A stretch of DNA of 64,000 bases from NCBI RefSeq assembly GCF_009730915.1, contig NC_052480.1:1488001-1552000 (forward strand), read 5' to 3'. The stretch comes from Dioscorea cayenensis subsp. rotundata (Eukaryota; Streptophyta; Magnoliopsida; Dioscoreales; Dioscoreaceae). Below, in pieces: positions 60,460 through 64,000 of the stretch (position 1 is its first letter; each line of letters starts with the position of its first letter). A program made the translations under genes and the position numbers. A model generated the notes under the pieces. That model had not been told where the DNA came from. It did not search any database and saw only the letters and a program-made list of their open reading frames with translations.

Positions 60460-60644
60460 TGATGCTCTCTCTCTCCTCCCAAGTCTTCGATCTCTTTCTC
60501 TAAGCCCTAAAAAAAATTCTAATTTTACTCCCTAAATTTCTGAATTTTATTTTCAGCTTTTATAGGGGGGTTAATTAGAAAAAGACATCCATAATTGAGT
60601 TTTCTTGTTAAATTTCCTATATTACCCTCAGAGAATCTTGGTCA

Positions 60645-61644
60645 NNNNNNNNNNNNNNNNNNNNNNNNNNNNNNNNNNNNNNNNNNNNNNNNNNNNNNNN
60701 NNNNNNNNNNNNNNNNNNNNNNNNNNNNNNNNNNNNNNNNNNNNNNNNNNNNNNNNNNNNNNNNNNNNNNNNNNNNNNNNNNNNNNNNNNNNNNNNNNNN
60801 NNNNNNNNNNNNNNNNNNNNNNNNNNNNNNNNNNNNNNNNNNNNNNNNNNNNNNNNNNNNNNNNNNNNNNNNNNNNNNNNNNNNNNNNNNNNNNNNNNNN
60901 NNNNNNNNNNNNNNNNNNNNNNNNNNNNNNNNNNNNNNNNNNNNNNNNNNNNNNNNNNNNNNNNNNNNNNNNNNNNNNNNNNNNNNNNNNNNNNNNNNNN
61001 NNNNNNNNNNNNNNNNNNNNNNNNNNNNNNNNNNNNNNNNNNNNNNNNNNNNNNNNNNNNNNNNNNNNNNNNNNNNNNNNNNNNNNNNNNNNNNNNNNNN
61101 NNNNNNNNNNNNNNNNNNNNNNNNNNNNNNNNNNNNNNNNNNNNNNNNNNNNNNNNNNNNNNNNNNNNNNNNNNNNNNNNNNNNNNNNNNNNNNNNNNNN
61201 NNNNNNNNNNNNNNNNNNNNNNNNNNNNNNNNNNNNNNNNNNNNNNNNNNNNNNNNNNNNNNNNNNNNNNNNNNNNNNNNNNNNNNNNNNNNNNNNNNNN
61301 NNNNNNNNNNNNNNNNNNNNNNNNNNNNNNNNNNNNNNNNNNNNNNNNNNNNNNNNNNNNNNNNNNNNNNNNNNNNNNNNNNNNNNNNNNNNNNNNNNNN
61401 NNNNNNNNNNNNNNNNNNNNNNNNNNNNNNNNNNNNNNNNNNNNNNNNNNNNNNNNNNNNNNNNNNNNNNNNNNNNNNNNNNNNNNNNNNNNNNNNNNNN
61501 NNNNNNNNNNNNNNNNNNNNNNNNNNNNNNNNNNNNNNNNNNNNNNNNNNNNNNNNNNNNNNNNNNNNNNNNNNNNNNNNNNNNNNNNNNNNNNNNNNNN
61601 NNNNNNNNNNNNNNNNNNNNNNNNNNNNNNNNNNNNNNNNNNNN
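60645..61644. other. Assembly gap (1000 N)
   Basis: Exactly 1000 N; arbitrary-size scaffold gap. Confidence 1.
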
Positions 61645-61787
61645 TAAATACAATAATAATATAGTTTTTAAAAAGATAGCTCTATTATTACAACATTCTA
61701 TAAAAAGTAGAAGAACAAGTAAAAAAGCAGAATCCAGCACTAGATGTGTTGGAACAATTACAACATTTCAATTTTTATGTAAATAGG
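61645..61787. other. AT-rich DNA next to the gap
   Basis: AT-rich sequence between the gap and an inverted repeat. Nothing recognised. Confidence 0.4.
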
Positions 61788-62046
61788 CAGAGCTGCATTT
61801 AATGTGATAAAAAAATTTATTATATTTTATGCACATTTTTAATTTTCTTTGTTGAGTGGCATTTGTCATATTTATACATATTATGAAAGTAGATATATAA
61901 CAAAGCACTTTATACATCTACTTATGTAATAGTATGTATAGATACATAGATACGACAAACACCACACAACAAAGGAAATTAAAAGGAAATTAAAGTTGTG
62001 CATAAAATATAATGAATTTTTTATCACATTAAATGCAGCTCTACTT
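61788..62046. mobile_element. Foldback/MITE-like long inverted repeat
   Basis: The left arm AGAGCTGCATTTAATGTGAT then TTATATTTTATGCACA is matched inverted on the right by TGTGCATAAAATATAA and ATCACATTAAATGCAGCTCT. The arms are about 100 bases with a centre of about 50, so the transcript would fold into a near-perfect hairpin. I could not fix a target duplication. Confidence 0.75.
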
Positions 62047-62310
62047 ATCTACTAATTTTCTTCCATATAATTCATAATAAAAACACCCTCATTATATCTA
62101 ATAATTTTGAGATTATACAATCTAACTTTTTTTTTTATACGACAAACACTCCGCTCCCATTTTTGTCCAACAAGGAAAATTAGAGCTACGCACAAAAATG
62201 AAATACAATTACAAATTCCACAAACATTGATATTTTTGTTTTTATAAATTTTTAGATTTATCAAAATTTTAACTTAAAATAAACATTTTGCGCGACAACA
62301 TATTAAATTT

Positions 62311-62972
62311 CAATGTTGTCAAACCCGGACCGGCCGATTCTATTATACTCTTTGGCTCGGCTTTGAAATAACGCAGTCAAAATCCAGGCCGGCCGAGTCT
62401 AATGGACACCCAAAACCACAACGTTGAAAAGAAAGTGAGGAAAAAAAAAAGTAAGCAAATAATAGAGCTGACGGGAGAGAAAAAAATGAGGGAACTTTGG
62501 TGGGCGGGAGGAAGAAGAAAGTAGGGAGAGAGAGAGTGTGTGAATCCATTGTTTTTTGTGAGTCCTAATGGAAATGATATTTTTATTTTTAATTTTTGTT
62601 TTGTTTTGTTTTTTTAATCTCGATGAAGCCTAGGGTGAGAAAATTATCATTAGATTTTTTTAAAAAAAATTTATATTTTTTAAAAATCTTATAAAACTAA
62701 AAATTGAAGTATTAAATTTATATTTCAGATATTTTAAAAACTAAGGAAAATATATAAATTAAAATTTTACATAATCATTTTTATTTAATTGTGTTTTTTA
62801 ATTATTAAAATATAGATTATATTATTTATATTATTATTAATAATTATATATATATATATTTTTAATATTTTATTATTGATCCAAGTACAACCCGATTCGA
62901 TCCGATCAAATCCATTAACCCTAACCCTTATATTTGACCGGATCAATACCTGAATCAGATCTGACTACCTTG
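62311..62972. mobile_element. hAT-like non-autonomous element
   Basis: The ends are CAATGTTGTCAAACC and, in reverse complement, CAAGGTAGTCAGATC, imperfect hAT-type inverted repeats. The flanks TTAAATTT (62303-62310) and TTAAATTC (62973-62980) agree at 7 of 8 bases, an 8-bp duplication with one change. The arms are rich in CCGGACCGGCCG and GATCCGATC-type words and the centre is AT-rich, as in the element at 10753-11655. No transposase. Confidence 0.75.
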
Positions 62973-63148
62973 TTAAATTCTACCCAACATCATCTAAGAA
63001 ACCGTTGCCATCATATATCAAACTGTCTCACCCACTATGATGTATCACCATTTCTGGTTTTTTTTCACTAAAAAAAAATGGCCCACTTTATATATTTTAT
63101 TATGTATATTCCAATCAATGGAGTGGCAAACAAGGGAAGCAAAGAGAA

Positions 63149-63153
<5 letters not shown>

Positions 63154-63178
<25 letters not shown>
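63154..63178. repeat. (GA)n microsatellite
   Basis: About twelve GA dinucleotides, roughly 25 bases upstream of the small membrane-protein frame, probably in its 5' leader. Confidence 0.8.
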
Positions 63179-63179
<1 letters not shown>

Positions 63180-63201
63180 TTGATTACCTGGAGGTTATGG
63201 C

Positions 63202-63525
63202 ATGGAAGATCACCCGCCGATCTGCCAAGGTCGGCGGGCAAGGGCGGTGGCGGCGATAGCCCTGATCACGCTATCACCGATCATCCTCCCTCTCATCTGC
63301 TTCTCCTTCCCCATCCTCTGTATCGCCTTCGTCTGCGCGCGATTGAGGCGGCACGAGAAGCAGAGCCCAACGGTGGTAGTGCTCCGCGGAGAAGACGTGA
63401 GGCGGTGCGAGGGAGGGATGGCCGGCGGAGGACTACTGGATCGGTATCTCGACGACCAGCTCGGCCTCGTCGTCTCCGTCTTCGACTGCGCCGATGATCG
63501 ATCCGGAGCTTCAGAGATCCTTTGA
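63202..63525 (+). CDS. Small one-pass membrane protein, unknown family
   Basis: A 107-residue single-exon frame starting MEDHPPICQGRRARAV. It has one long hydrophobic stretch at residues about 19-49 (ALITLSPIILPLICFSF, continuing PILCIAFVCA) capped by RLRRHEK, so a positively charged side follows the helix. The rest is a hydrophilic tail with LLDRYLDDQLGLVVSVFDC. GC-rich codon use and a sharp compositional border with the AT-rich flanks support a real coding exon; the (GA)n leader just upstream fits a 5' UTR. Overlapping frames on both strands are also open because of the GC content, but only this one has a sensible protein architecture. I do not recognise the family. Confidence 0.5.
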   Translation: MEDHPPICQGRRARAVAAIALITLSPIILPLICFSFPILCIAFVCARLRRHEKQSPTVVVLRGEDVRRCEGGMAGGGLLDRYLDDQLGLVVSVFDCADDRSGASEIL

Positions 63526-63915
63526 AGCGCTTGCTCTCTCTTCGATCTCGTTGTAAAAATCTCGGCGAGTTTTATAACATTTGAATTTCGATTCATTTTT
63601 GTTTATCAATCTTACAGTATTCACATAAAACCCCCTAAAATTTTCTATTATTATTTTTTTATAAGTGATCCCAATCCTAAATTAGTAGTAACTAATTAGA
63701 GATACAATGGATTTGGGTAAGAACTTGAGGGAATTATAAACAATTGCAAGTATGAAAAAACATGAGAAATCTTTTTATGTATTGAAATGTATATATGTTG
63801 TAGACTTGTAGTTGTACCATCTGTTTAAGTTTCAGCTTCTTGTTGGCACATACAGTCTGGTATAGGGAATGTGTAGACAGATGAATTTTGTTTTCTTAGA
63901 ACAATGCCGGTGGAA
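63526..63915. other. 3' region of the small membrane-protein gene
   Basis: AT-rich 3' flank; nothing else seen. Confidence 0.35.
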
Positions 63916-64000
63916 TCACTTTGATGGAGCATTTCCAGCATGTTTTGCTTGAACTTGTTCCATCTGCAATGGCAGCGCATTGTAAGATACATCGACGAGA
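63916..64000 (-). CDS. Possible last exon of a minus-strand gene running off the right edge
   Basis: The minus strand reads LVDVSYNALPLQMEQVQAKH then AGNAPSK and a stop at 63916-63918, with balanced base composition unlike the AT-rich flank. DVSYN is reminiscent of leucine-rich repeats, but 27 residues is too little to assign a family. Confidence 0.3.
   Translation of the reverse strand, partial: LVDVSYNALPLQMEQVQAKHAGNAPSK

Noticed and set aside
62910-62935. CCCTAACCCTTA near 62920 as telomeric repeat
   Set aside because: Only one to two imperfect units, inside the hAT-like element; plant telomere repeat arrays (CCCTAAA)n are absent.
63078-63596. Alternative frames on both strands over the GC-rich exon at 63.2-63.5 kb
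   Set aside because: They are Arg/Ser/Pro-rich shadows expected from GC-rich sequence. Only the 63202 frame has a membrane helix and a sensible start.
1-64000. CRISPR array, operon or bacterial-type gene cluster
   Set aside because: No short direct repeats with unique spacers of even size. All recognised genes are plant nuclear genes, many with introns.

Overview
The window is nuclear DNA from a flowering plant. The reasons are short GT-AG introns, AT-rich intergenic DNA packed with small DNA transposons, and plant-only families (a class I TCP factor, a GASA peptide, an FPP coiled-coil protein, chlorophyllide a oxygenase, a G-type lectin receptor kinase and an NPF transporter). The species cannot be named from the sequence; a non-grass monocot such as a yam is only a guess. 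Two runs of exactly 1000 N are scaffold gaps.

Layout. The left edge (82-202, minus) holds exon 1 of an NPF/NRT1-PTR transporter. From about 1 to 15.5 kb there is one small gene (GASA peptide, 6304-6813, minus) among mobile elements: two nested PIF/Harbinger-like MITEs, a third of the same type, a 5'-truncated LINE, two hAT-like elements with GC-rich arms, and several degenerate tandem repeats. A single-exon TCP gene is at 15539-16426. At 18.5-19.9 kb lies a small conserved host gene whose 3' end is missing at the edge of an endogenous pararetrovirus (Caulimoviridae-type) array spanning 19934-30079. That array has two head-to-tail minus-strand units repeating every 6.6 kb or so, plus an inverted promoter fragment on the left.

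The right half is gene-rich. It has a tRNA nucleotidyltransferase (30615-35249, minus), a plastid class I fructose-bisphosphate aldolase carrying a solo-LTR-like insertion in exon 2 (37251-39364), a G-type lectin receptor kinase (42272-44797), a glyoxalase-fold (VOC) protein (45352-46091, minus), a filament-like plant protein (49423-52476), a tRNA-Gln(TTG) (52837-52908), chlorophyllide a oxygenase (55524-57810), an alkaline-ceramidase-family membrane protein (58408-60459, minus), a hAT-like element (62311-62972) and a short one-pass membrane protein (63202-63525).

The genes are ordinary dispersed eukaryotic loci rather than an operon or pathway cluster. Aldolase and chlorophyllide a oxygenase both act in the chloroplast, but nothing shows they are co-regulated. 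Several otherwise conserved host genes carry single-base insertions relative to the family reading frame, while others (TCP, VOC, FPP, ceramidase) are clean. That points to consensus error as much as to gene decay, so broken genes are called with that caveat. The most notable features are the pararetrovirus array cutting a conserved host gene, the LTR insertion inside the aldolase coding exon, and the nested MITEs with readable target-site duplications.
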